Shown: positions 34,108 to 42,320 of the stretch, in pieces | How positions within the stretch are numbered: position 1 is the first letter of the stretch | Layout of the letters: the number at the start of each line of letters is the position of its first letter | Assembly (NCBI RefSeq): GCF_900142275.1 | Contig: NZ_FRAI01000011.1 | Span: forward strand, 1 to 64,000 | Source: Anaerobranca californiensis DSM 14826 | GTDB lineage: Bacteria > Bacillota > Proteinivoracia > Proteinivoracales > Proteinivoracaceae | Length of the DNA stretch: 64,000 nt | Direction of reading: 5' to 3' | Translations under genes and position numbers: made by a program | Notes under the pieces: model-generated | Told to the model about the DNA's origin: nothing | What the model saw: only the letters and a program-made list of their open reading frames with translations | The model's database searches: none

Positions 34108-35148
34108 ATGAATATCGTAAAGAAATATTTAAATTATAAACCGGTGCAATATCTCCTATATGGAATACTATTTGCCATTATTCCTTTATTGGATATTTAC
34201 TTTTCCTTTCTCACAAGGGCTAATATTTCTTTACTTACTAGGGTAATGATTTTTGCTATAGCGGCATTAGGTTTTAATATTCTGTTAGGATATTCTGGTC
34301 AAGTATCATTAGGTCATGCTGCCTTTATGGGAATGGGTGCTTACATTTCCGCAAACCTAATGATGAAATTAAATTTCCCCTTTCTTTTAGCTATGCTAGT
34401 TTCTGGAATAATTCCCATGCTCATTGGGCTGTTATTAGGTTTAGTTGCTTTAAGATTAGCTCGTCTTTATTTAGCCATAGCTACATTAGGGTTAGCTGTA
34501 ACGATCCAAGAGATCTTTAAAGAATGGGATTGGTTTACCGGCGGATTTTCAGGAATTAGAGGGATACCAAGGGCCAGTATTTTAGGTTTTGAACTTATAA
34601 AACCGCAACACTATTTAATATTAGTCACCTTTATCTTAGTGTTTTTTGCAATATTTTCCTATAACTTTTTAAACTCAAAAACTGGCAGGGCTTTAGTTGC
34701 TATGCGGGATAGTGAAGAAGCAGCTCAAGCTATGGGAGTAAGTTTGTTCAAATATAAGTTAATTGCCTTTTCTGTCAGTGCCTTTTATGTAGGGGTAGCA
34801 GGTTCTCTCTATGCCCACTTTATAAGGTTTTTAGAGCCAACTTATTGGGATGTAGTGTTATCTTTAGATTTACTGGCGATGGTGGTAATAGGAGGTTTGG
34901 CTTCAATCGGTGGTAGTATCTTTGGGGCCGCCTTTATTCAAATGGTACCAGATATTATTAGGAAAATCCCCCTTTTCCAAGGTATACCCAATATTAACTT
35001 TATTTTAACCGGTGTTGTTTTAATAGTGATGATTATTTATGTGCCAGAGGGTTTAAGTAGGAAATTTTCTTCATCTTTCCATAAAGTGAAAAATAAAGTT
35101 TTGCAGGGGATTAAAAGAAAGAGTAAAGATGGTAAATTGGGGGGATAA
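34108..35148 (+). CDS. livM: Branched-chain-type ABC importer permease LivM
   Basis: A 346-residue permease, about ten membrane segments. Family motifs: NILLGYSGQVSLGHAAFMGMGAYISA near residue 55-80, and VVIGGLASIGGSIFGAAFIQMVPDII near 255. It has a basic cytoplasmic C-terminal tail of about 25 residues. Placed between livH (3-nt gap) and livG (2-nt gap). Confidence 0.94.
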   Translation: MNIVKKYLNYKPVQYLLYGILFAIIPLLDIYFSFLTRANISLLTRVMIFAIAALGFNILLGYSGQVSLGHAAFMGMGAYISANLMMKLNFPFLLAMLVSGIIPMLIGLLLGLVALRLARLYLAIATLGLAVTIQEIFKEWDWFTGGFSGIRGIPRASILGFELIKPQHYLILVTFILVFFAIFSYNFLNSKTGRALVAMRDSEEAAQAMGVSLFKYKLIAFSVSAFYVGVAGSLYAHFIRFLEPTYWDVVLSLDLLAMVVIGGLASIGGSIFGAAFIQMVPDIIRKIPLFQGIPNINFILTGVVLIVMIIYVPEGLSRKFSSSFHKVKNKVLQGIKRKSKDGKLGG

Positions 35149-35150
35149 AG

Positions 35151-35936
35151 ATGGAAATATTAAAAGTTGAAAATTTATCTATAAGTTTTGGTGGGTTAAA
35201 AGCCGTTGACGAAGTTTCATTTGCAGTTCCCCAAAAAAGTATTTATGGTCTTATCGGCCCTAACGGTGCCGGGAAAACGACAATATTTAACTGTATCAGT
35301 GGCTTTTATAAACCGGATCAGGGAAAGGTTATCTTTTGTAAAGATGATGTAGAAATAGATTTAGTAAAGTTAAAAGTACATCAAATTATTGGTCAAGGGT
35401 TAGCTAGAACCTTTCAAAATGTCGAGCTTTTTAAAATGATGACAGTGCTAGAAAATATCATGGTGGGAGAACACTGTAATACTAAAGGGAATATTTTGGC
35501 AGAAGGTTTTAGATTGCCTTATATTGTAAAAGAAGAAAAAAGGGTTAAGGAAAAAGCAATGGAAATTATAGAATTTTTAGGTCTTAGAGGGTTAGAAAAT
35601 TTTCCCGCCGCTGCCCAGCCTTATGGTACACAAAAACTGATAGAACTTGGTAGAGCTTTAATTTCAAGACCAAAGCTTTTGATACTAGATGAACCGGCAG
35701 CGGGAATGAACACTACTGAAACTAAAGAATTAGCAAAACTAATAAAAAAAATTCGGGATGAATTTGGGATAACGGTTTTATTAGTGGAACACGATATGGG
35801 ATTAGTAATGGGTATTTGTGAAAGGATTTGTGCCATAAATTTTGGCAAAAAAATAGCAGAAGGAACCCCTTCGGAAATACAAAGGGACAAACAAGTTCAA
35901 GAAGCATATTTAGGGAAGGGGGAAGAAGAATGCTAA
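35151..35936 (+). CDS. livG: Branched-chain-type ABC importer ATPase LivG
   Basis: A 261-residue ATPase. Walker A is GPNGAGKTT, the Q-loop region ARTFQNVELF, and Walker B LLILDEPAAGMN. The signature is PYGTQKLIELGRAL in place of LSGGQ, which is characteristic of LivG rather than LivF. The extra loop after residue 100 (MVGEHCNTKGNILAEGF) is also LivG-typical. Its end overlaps livF by 7 nt, so the two ATPases are made in equal amounts. Confidence 0.94.
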   Translation: MEILKVENLSISFGGLKAVDEVSFAVPQKSIYGLIGPNGAGKTTIFNCISGFYKPDQGKVIFCKDDVEIDLVKLKVHQIIGQGLARTFQNVELFKMMTVLENIMVGEHCNTKGNILAEGFRLPYIVKEEKRVKEKAMEIIEFLGLRGLENFPAAAQPYGTQKLIELGRALISRPKLLILDEPAAGMNTTETKELAKLIKKIRDEFGITVLLVEHDMGLVMGICERICAINFGKKIAEGTPSEIQRDKQVQEAYLGKGEEEC

Positions 35937-36637
35937 AGATTTCAGCAATCAATTGTTATTATGGCTATATCCATGCTTTAAAGGATGTTTCTTTAGAAGT
36001 CCCAGAAGGTAAAATTGTAACTTTATTAGGGGCAAATGGTGCTGGTAAAACTTCTACCCTTAAAGCAATATCTGGGATCTTACCAATTAAAAGTGGTAAA
36101 ATTGAATTTATGGGTAAAGATTTAACAAAATTAACGGTTGAAAAAATAGTTGCAGAGGGAATAGTTCAATCCCCTGAAGGAAGGCAAATTTTCCCAGAAT
36201 TAACCGTTGAAGAAAACTTAAAAATAGGTTCATATACGAGAAAGGATAAAAAAAATATCCCTGAAACCTTTGAAAGGGTTTATAATTACTTTCCTATATT
36301 AAAGGAGAGGAAAAAACAAATTGCCGGTACACTATCCGGTGGGGAACAGCAAATGCTGGCAATAGGTAGGGCTTTAATGGCAAAGCCAAAACTTTTATTG
36401 TTAGATGAACCATCTTTAGGTTTAGCTCCTTTGATAGTTAAAAATATCTTTGGAATTATCAAGCAAATCAATGAAGAAGGAACTACCATTTTGTTGGTAG
36501 AGCAAAATGCAGTTCAAGCTCTAAATATAGCCCACTATGGTTATATTTTAGAAACTGGAAAAATCGTTCATCAAGGAAAAGCTGAAGATTTGAAAAATGA
36601 CGATAAAGTAAAGAAGGCCTATTTAGGTGGCCAATAA
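35930..36637 (+). CDS. livF: Branched-chain-type ABC importer ATPase LivF
   Basis: A 235-residue ATPase: Walker A GANGAGKTS, signature LSGGEQQMLAIGRAL, Walker B LLLDEPSLGLAPL, and the LivF-type EGRQIFPELTVEENL. I start at ATG 35930, which has GGGGGAAGAAG upstream and overlaps livG. The longer open frame upstream merely reads through livG in another phase. Confidence 0.94.
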   Translation: MLKISAINCYYGYIHALKDVSLEVPEGKIVTLLGANGAGKTSTLKAISGILPIKSGKIEFMGKDLTKLTVEKIVAEGIVQSPEGRQIFPELTVEENLKIGSYTRKDKKNIPETFERVYNYFPILKERKKQIAGTLSGGEQQMLAIGRALMAKPKLLLLDEPSLGLAPLIVKNIFGIIKQINEEGTTILLVEQNAVQALNIAHYGYILETGKIVHQGKAEDLKNDDKVKKAYLGGQ

Positions 36638-36697
36638 TTTAAGGGTCAGTAAATAAGGGTAATCCTTATATTACTATATAAAAAAGGAGGAAATGCA

Positions 36698-37900
36698 ATG
36701 AAAAAAACAGTTAAACTTTTAGTGATTTTATCTATTTTATCTATTCTTTTAACGGCGTGTTCATCAGCTGAAAGGAAAGTAGAATATGCCCAAGGAGTTA
36801 CCGATGATACCATCAAAGTAGGAACCGTTGCAGTAAGGGAAGGGGTATTAGCCTTTATAGGGGAACCATATTTACAAGGGATGGAAGCATATTTTAAAAT
36901 GATCAATGATCAAGGTGGAGTAAATGGTAGAAAGATTGAACTAATTCATATCGATGATGAATTTAACCCTGTAAAAGCATTGGAAGCTGTGGAAAAGCTA
37001 ATTTACGATGAAAAAGTTTTCGCTATCGTTGGACAATTGGGTACACCTGGTGTACTAGCATCTGCCGATGTAGTTAAAGAAGTTGGAATTCCTTCTGTTT
37101 ACTTTGGTTCTGGTGCTACAGAACTTACAAAACTTGGAGATAATTTTTTCCCAGTTCAACCTAACTATCAATATGAAGGAAAACTAAAGGCTAAATTCGC
37201 TGTAGAAGAATTTAAAGCGGAAAAGGTAGTTATTTTATACCAAAACGATGATGTTGGAAGGGATGGATTACAAGGATTTAAAGATGGTTTAGCAGGTCTT
37301 GGCAAATCCGATATTTTAAAGGCAGAGTTAGCCTTTGCCGCTACAGATACTGATTTTTCTGTACAAATTCAAAAGATTAATGAAGTTAATCCAGATTTAA
37401 TTATTGTTTATGCTTTATCCGGTGGTGTAACTAACTTTTTAAAAGAAGCAGAAGATCATTCAATAAATATCCCTATGTTAACATCATACTCCAATGCCGA
37501 TGCAACATTTTTAGCATTAGCTTCTCCCGGTGCACCAAACGCCATTTTAAACCTCCATGTGTTAGGATGGCTTGATGTCAATGAAGAAAGTTTGAAACCA
37601 TTAAAAGATGCAATGGCTAAATATTTCCCAAATGGCAGCGCTTATAATGCATATACAATGGCGGGATGGGTAGCAGCAGAAACCTTTGTAGCAGGTCTTA
37701 GAGAGGCTGGAGATGATTTGACTTGGGAAGGCTATATCAAAGCTATGGAAAGGATGGTCTTTACCGAAGGATTAGCACCAGAAATTTCTTATAAGCCAGG
37801 GGTTCGCCAAGGAGTTACTAAAATGGCTATGAGTAGGGTTATCCGTTTAGAAAATGGAATTTACACCTTTGAATTGGTAACTGATTTTATTGAATACTAA
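36698..37900 (+). CDS. ABC importer substrate-binding lipoprotein (LivJ/K type)
   Basis: A 400-residue lipoprotein. The signal peptide ends in LLTAC with Cys21 lipidated, anchoring it outside the membrane. The mature part is a type I periplasmic-binding fold of the Leu/Ile/Val and amide group: TIKVGTVAVREGVLAFIGEPYLQGMEAYFKMIND at the start and AFAATDTDFSVQIQKINEVNPDLIIVY in the middle. It supplies ligand to LivHMGF. The unusual VREGVLAFIGEPY loop in place of the common LTGPLA segment suggests a ligand other than a plain branched-chain amino acid. Confidence 0.92.
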   Translation: MKKTVKLLVILSILSILLTACSSAERKVEYAQGVTDDTIKVGTVAVREGVLAFIGEPYLQGMEAYFKMINDQGGVNGRKIELIHIDDEFNPVKALEAVEKLIYDEKVFAIVGQLGTPGVLASADVVKEVGIPSVYFGSGATELTKLGDNFFPVQPNYQYEGKLKAKFAVEEFKAEKVVILYQNDDVGRDGLQGFKDGLAGLGKSDILKAELAFAATDTDFSVQIQKINEVNPDLIIVYALSGGVTNFLKEAEDHSINIPMLTSYSNADATFLALASPGAPNAILNLHVLGWLDVNEESLKPLKDAMAKYFPNGSAYNAYTMAGWVAAETFVAGLREAGDDLTWEGYIKAMERMVFTEGLAPEISYKPGVRQGVTKMAMSRVIRLENGIYTFELVTDFIEY

Positions 37901-37905
37901 AACTA

Positions 37906-37933
37906 AAAAGCCTGGGATTTTTCTCGGGCTTTT
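37906..37933 (+). terminator. Stem-loop after binding-protein gene
   Basis: AAAAGCC (37906-37912) pairs with GGCTTTT (37927-37933), with a weak T-tail. It may be partial, as the downstream genes have no obvious promoter of their own. Confidence 0.55.
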
Positions 37934-37970
37934 CTAATAAAAATTAAGATTTAAAAGAAGGGGTGAAAAA

Positions 37971-38759
37971 ATGCCTAAAATAGGAGTTAATGATATCCAA
38001 ATGTATTATGAAATCCACGGTGAAGGGGCACCATTAGTTCTCATAGAAGGACTAGGATATGCCACTTGGATGTGGTATAAGCAAATAGATGAACTGGCAA
38101 AACACTTTAAAGTTATAGTTTTTGATAATCGGGGTGTAGGTGAGACGGATAAACCGGATTGTGAATACAGTATCGAAATCTTTGCCGATGATTTGGCTGA
38201 ATTGTTGAGTAAGTTAGGTATAGAAAAGACCCATGTATTAGGGGTGTCTATGGGAGGTTTTATTGCCCAAGAGTTTACCTTAAAATATCCTCAAATGGTA
38301 GATAAATTAATTCTCTGTTCTACATCCTTTGGTGGACCTAATAGCATCCCTATTCCCATGGAAACTCTCCAGATAATGTTAAAGGGGGGTGGAGTTTATA
38401 CTTCTTTAGAAGAAATTAAAGAAGCTATAGCCACTGCTTTAGATAGAGAAAATTTAAATGAAGAGGTATTAAATAAAATACTTCAAGAAAAAATGGCAAA
38501 TCCCCAGCCCAAATACGCTTATCAGCGGCAGCTTATGGCAGGAGCTTCCTTTAACAGTGAAGATAGGGTTGAAAAAATTAAATGTGAAACTTTAATAATG
38601 GCAGGTAGAGGGGACAGGGTAGTTCCATGGGAAAACGCTCTACTATTAAAAGAAAAAATACCCAATTCAAAGGTGTTAATAATCGAAAAGGCAGGCCATG
38701 TTTTCTTTATGGAACAACCAGAGGAAACCAATAAAGCAATTATCGACTTTTTAAAATAA
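37971..38759 (+). CDS. Alpha/beta-hydrolase
   Basis: A 262-residue cytoplasmic hydrolase. The nucleophile elbow is GVSMGG (Ser about 94), the oxyanion region is LIEGLGYATWMW, the acid is in AGRGDRVVPWENA, and the catalytic His is in KAGHVFFMEQPEE. It resembles 3-oxoadipate enol-lactonase and esterase-like members, but substrate cannot be read from motifs. Within the sigma-54 liv operon it may act on the imported compound (ester, lactone or C-C cleavage) before CoA activation. Confidence 0.85.
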   Translation: MPKIGVNDIQMYYEIHGEGAPLVLIEGLGYATWMWYKQIDELAKHFKVIVFDNRGVGETDKPDCEYSIEIFADDLAELLSKLGIEKTHVLGVSMGGFIAQEFTLKYPQMVDKLILCSTSFGGPNSIPIPMETLQIMLKGGGVYTSLEEIKEAIATALDRENLNEEVLNKILQEKMANPQPKYAYQRQLMAGASFNSEDRVEKIKCETLIMAGRGDRVVPWENALLLKEKIPNSKVLIIEKAGHVFFMEQPEETNKAIIDFLK

Positions 38760-38781
38760 ATTACCTCCTATTTATTTTTTC

Positions 38782-38808
38782 ACCCTTGCAACATCTAGTT
38801 GCAAGGGT
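38782..38808 (+). terminator. Stem-loop after hydrolase gene
   Basis: An 11-bp perfect stem: ACCCTTGCAAC (38782-38792) with GTTGCAAGGGT (38798-38808). The T-tail is poor, so termination may be partial. Confidence 0.5.
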
Positions 38809-38850
38809 ACCTTTAAACTTTTACTTTAAACATTTATGGAGGAGAAGAGG

Positions 38851-39876
38851 ATGAAAGAACATGTAGGTATTGTAGGAATGGGACTATATATCCCTAAAGG
38901 TAGGATGACTGCTAAGGAAATAGCTGAGGAGACTAAGGGGAACTGGACAGAACAGGCAATCATCGAGAAGTTAGGGATTGTACAAAAGGTTATCCCCGGT
39001 GAAGATGATGGTACCCAAGAAATGGGAGTAAGGGCAGCAGTAAATGCTTTAGAAAATACTAGAATAGATCCAGAAGAAATAGATTTAATAATCTGTATCG
39101 GTGAAGAATGGAAAGAATATCCTTTGACTACTTCTGGTATTTATATTCAAGAGAAAATCGGAGCTAAAAATGCTTGGGCAATAGATGTACAGCAAAGATG
39201 TTGTACCACTGTTAGTGCTATGAAGATAGCTAAAGATATTATGCTGGCTGACAAAGATATAAAATGTGTTATGATAGTAGGTGGCTATCGAAACGGTGAT
39301 TTTATAGATTATACCGATAACTCTTTATCAATGATGTATAATTTAGCTGCCGGTGGAGGAGCTATAATTCTTAAAAAAAATTATGGGAAAAATTTATTGT
39401 TAGGAAGTCATATAATTACAGACGGCAGTTTAGCCCGGGATGTAGGGGTAGAATTTGGCGGAATAGTAAACCCCATAAATGCAGAAAATTTGCCTAAAGC
39501 CTATAAATCATTAAAAATATTTGATGAACAACATATGAAGGAAAGGTTAAATGAAGTATCAATGAAAAATTGGCTTTATTGTATCGATAAAGCCTTCGAA
39601 AAGTCGGGAATAGGAAAAGAACAATTAGGGTATTTAGCGGTACTACACTTTAAATATTCCATGCATAAATATCTATTAGATCTATTGGGCCTTACTGAAG
39701 AACAATCTATCTATCTAAAGGATTATGGCCATATTGGGCAAATTGATCAAATATTATCTTTACAACTAGCATTAGAACAGGGGAAAATAAAGGATGGGAC
39801 AGTAATCTCTATGATAGCTGCTGGGATAGGCTATGCTTGGGCAGCTAATGTAATTAAGTGGGGACCGGTGATTTAG
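38851..39876 (+). CDS. Ketoacyl-synthase-III/HMG-CoA-synthase-like protein A
   Basis: A 341-residue thiolase-fold protein. The N-terminal half has GIVGMGLYIPKGRMTA and the nucleophile region DVQQRCCTTVSAM, with Cys117 at the FabH Cys position. In the C-terminal half the His of the FabH HQAN motif is kept (LAVLHFKYSMHKY), but the usual Asn is replaced by His (DYGHIGQID). This C-H-H set differs from FabH (C-H-N) and HMG-CoA synthase (C-H-E). It probably forms or cleaves an acyl-acyl C-C bond or transfers an acyl group on CoA. It lies just upstream of a CoA-transferase and paralogue B. ATG 38851 has GGAGG 8 nt upstream; an earlier in-frame ATG is part of that site. Confidence 0.8.
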   Translation: MKEHVGIVGMGLYIPKGRMTAKEIAEETKGNWTEQAIIEKLGIVQKVIPGEDDGTQEMGVRAAVNALENTRIDPEEIDLIICIGEEWKEYPLTTSGIYIQEKIGAKNAWAIDVQQRCCTTVSAMKIAKDIMLADKDIKCVMIVGGYRNGDFIDYTDNSLSMMYNLAAGGGAIILKKNYGKNLLLGSHIITDGSLARDVGVEFGGIVNPINAENLPKAYKSLKIFDEQHMKERLNEVSMKNWLYCIDKAFEKSGIGKEQLGYLAVLHFKYSMHKYLLDLLGLTEEQSIYLKDYGHIGQIDQILSLQLALEQGKIKDGTVISMIAAGIGYAWAANVIKWGPVI

Positions 39877-39898
39877 TTTGGCAGAGGAGGTAATATAA

Positions 39899-41218
39899 GT
39901 GAAGGTAATAGAAGAATATAAAAGGAAATTGATAACTGTAGAAGAAGCCTTAGATAAAGTGAAATCGGGAGATCATATAATCACAGCGCTGGCAGCGGCG
40001 GAACCTAGGGAGTTTTTAAGTAATCTCCACACTATAGCTCCAAAAGTTAGGGATGTTACAGTAACCTGTTGTCTGCCGATGGTTAATTATCCTTTTTTTT
40101 CAGAAAGGGGATATGAAGAAAGTTTTTCTTTAGAAAGCTGGTTTTACACCCCTGGCCTTAGAGCAGCCCACAAAGAAGGAAGGGCAACCTTTATACCAAA
40201 TCATCTCCATTTTGCAGGAACTAAAAGGTTACAATATAAAAAATGTAATGTTTTTGTGGGAACAGCTTCAAAGATGGATAAACACGGCTTTTTATCCCTA
40301 TCTTTAAGTGCTACCTATGAAAGGGAAATTATTGAAGGGGCAGATTTGGTGATATTGGAGGTTAATCCTAATTATCCCAGGACCTTTGGTGATACCACAA
40401 TCCACATAAGCCAAATAGATCATATAGTTGAAGTAAATTACCCAGTACCTGAGTTTCCTAATGGACAGCCCGATGAAAAAGATATCAAGATTGGGAAGTA
40501 TATTGCCGACTTAGTAGAAGATGGTTCAACAATTCAGTTAGGTATAGGGGGAATCCCTAATGCTGTAGCTTCTCAATTAATGGATAAAAAAGATTTAGGT
40601 ATTCATACTGAAATGTTTACCGATGGGATGGTAGACTTGTTCCAAGCCGGTGTTATAACTGGTAGAAAAAAAACTTTGCTTCCTGATAAAATGGTGGCTA
40701 CCTTTGCCTTAGGTAGTAAAAAATTATACCAATTTATTGATGATAACCCAGGGGTTCAGATTTTAAATGGTAAGTGGGTTAATGATCCATATATTATAGG
40801 AAAAAATTATAAGATGGTATCGATAAATACGACGCTAGAAATAGATTTAACCGGTCAATGTTGTTCAGAATCTATCGGCCATACTCAGTTTAGCGGGACT
40901 GGAGGGCAAGCTGATACCGCCATAGGAGCCCAAATATCCCCTATGGGCAAATCTATAATAGCCCTTTATTCAACAGCTAATGTTAGAGTTCCTGGCAGTG
41001 AAGAAAGAAAGACTATTTCTAAAATTGTTCCTAGGCTAACCCACGGAGCAGTGGTATCCCTATCCAGGAATGATGTTGACTTTGTTGTTACTGAATACGG
41101 AGTAGCAGCTTTACGGGGAACTTCTGTCCGGGATAGGGTGAAGAAGTTAATCGCTATAGCACACCCAGATTTTAGAGATGAACTTTTAGAAGAAGGGAAA
41201 AAATTAAATCTTATTTAA
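39899..41218 (+). CDS. Acetyl-CoA hydrolase/transferase family CoA-transferase
   Basis: A 439-residue family I CoA-transferase of the 4-hydroxybutyrate/butyryl-CoA:acetate type. Signatures: GIGGIPNAVASQLMDKKDLGIHTEMFTDGMVDL near residue 215, the catalytic Glu in CCSESIGHTQFSGTGGQ, and YGVAALRGTSVRDR near the end. It would charge the imported or derived acid with CoA from acetyl-CoA or another donor. Start is GTG with GAGGAGG 8-9 nt upstream. Sandwiched by 22 and 14 nt between the two ketoacyl-synthase-like genes, so the three proteins should act in one pathway. Confidence 0.9.
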   Translation: MKVIEEYKRKLITVEEALDKVKSGDHIITALAAAEPREFLSNLHTIAPKVRDVTVTCCLPMVNYPFFSERGYEESFSLESWFYTPGLRAAHKEGRATFIPNHLHFAGTKRLQYKKCNVFVGTASKMDKHGFLSLSLSATYEREIIEGADLVILEVNPNYPRTFGDTTIHISQIDHIVEVNYPVPEFPNGQPDEKDIKIGKYIADLVEDGSTIQLGIGGIPNAVASQLMDKKDLGIHTEMFTDGMVDLFQAGVITGRKKTLLPDKMVATFALGSKKLYQFIDDNPGVQILNGKWVNDPYIIGKNYKMVSINTTLEIDLTGQCCSESIGHTQFSGTGGQADTAIGAQISPMGKSIIALYSTANVRVPGSEERKTISKIVPRLTHGAVVSLSRNDVDFVVTEYGVAALRGTSVRDRVKKLIAIAHPDFRDELLEEGKKLNLI

Positions 41219-41232
41219 TTTGGGGTGGGAAG

Positions 41233-42219
41233 ATGATGAAAAGAGCTGTAATTATAGGGACTGGACTGTACGTTCCAAAAAATTTAATTACAAATCAGGA
41301 AATGGAAAAAATGCTGGGTCAACCCTTAAAACCCAGTCTAGAAGAAAAACTGGGAATAAAACAGCGTTATATTACTAATGAAGATGAAAGCTCTGCTGAT
41401 TTAGCGACAAAAGCAGGGGAAAAGGCTTTAGAAAGTAGCAAGTTAAAAGCTGAAGATCTAGATTTAATTATTGTGACAACTGATACCCCAGAATATATCA
41501 GTCCTGCAACTTCTTCTGTAGTTCAAGGTCGTTTGAAAGCTAAAAATGCTGGTACCTTTGACTTAAATGCTTCCTGTGCCGGATTTGTCACCGGCTTAGA
41601 TGTGGCAGCTAGGATGATAATGACCGGTGGTTACAATAACATTTTACTAATTGGCGTTTATAACATGACTAAATATGTTGATAAAACCGATGTCAATGTC
41701 TTCCCGATTTTTGCCGATGGTGCAGGGGCAGTTGTACTTTCTGCCACCTCAGAAGAAAGGGGTTTTGTTGATTCAAAACTTATCGCCGATGGAACCCAAT
41801 ACGATTTTTTAGGAATCTATGGCGGTGGGACTAAACATCCTATTACCCATGAAAGTATAGAAAAAAAACAACATTTACTACAGTTTTTAAAACCATTGCC
41901 ACCAGATAGAAATATTAAACTTTGGCCCCCTATGATCAGAGATTTATTGGAAAAAAACTCTTTAAAAGTAGGAGATATAGACCATATATTTTTCACACAA
42001 ATAAATAAATGGGTTATTGAAGAAGTGATGTCAATTTTAGAGTTGCCTATGGATAAAACAACCTGTATTATGGATCAATATGGATATACTGGTTCTGCTT
42101 GTATCCCCATGGCACTAGATATAGCTATTAAGAAAGGGAAAATTAAAAGGGGAGATAACATTATTTTCATTTCTTCCGGGGTAGGTTTTGCCGTAGCAGC
42201 AGCTTTATTTAAATGGTAA
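41233..42219 (+). CDS. Ketoacyl-synthase-III-like protein B, catalytic His and Asn replaced
   Basis: A 328-residue FabH-like protein: GTGLYVPKNLITNQEME, DSSADLATKAGEKAL-type stretch, nucleophile NASCAGFVTGLD (Cys115) and FADGAGAVVLS. In FabH the next catalytic residues are the His of HQAN and an Asn in GNTSAAS. Here they read FTQINKW (Thr255 in place of His) and YGYTGSAC (Tyr in place of Asn). The Cys alone remains, as in acyl-transferring rather than decarboxylating members of the fold. It is the last gene of the operon. Proteins A and B could form a heteromer in which each supplies part of the function; this is inference. Confidence 0.82.
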   Translation: MMKRAVIIGTGLYVPKNLITNQEMEKMLGQPLKPSLEEKLGIKQRYITNEDESSADLATKAGEKALESSKLKAEDLDLIIVTTDTPEYISPATSSVVQGRLKAKNAGTFDLNASCAGFVTGLDVAARMIMTGGYNNILLIGVYNMTKYVDKTDVNVFPIFADGAGAVVLSATSEERGFVDSKLIADGTQYDFLGIYGGGTKHPITHESIEKKQHLLQFLKPLPPDRNIKLWPPMIRDLLEKNSLKVGDIDHIFFTQINKWVIEEVMSILELPMDKTTCIMDQYGYTGSACIPMALDIAIKKGKIKRGDNIIFISSGVGFAVAAALFKW

Positions 42220-42240
42220 AAGGAGCCAATAGGGCTCCTT
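42220..42240 (+). terminator. Terminator of the liv-type operon
   Basis: AAGGAGCC (42220-42227) pairs with GGCTCCTT (42233-42240), followed by AAATTTTTAG. Confidence 0.75.
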
Positions 42241-42320
42241 AAATTTTTAGGTTAAAAAGAGGAAAAATAATTTTGTTATCGAATAATTCATATATAGAAA
42301 TAATTAAAAGGAGGTAAACA

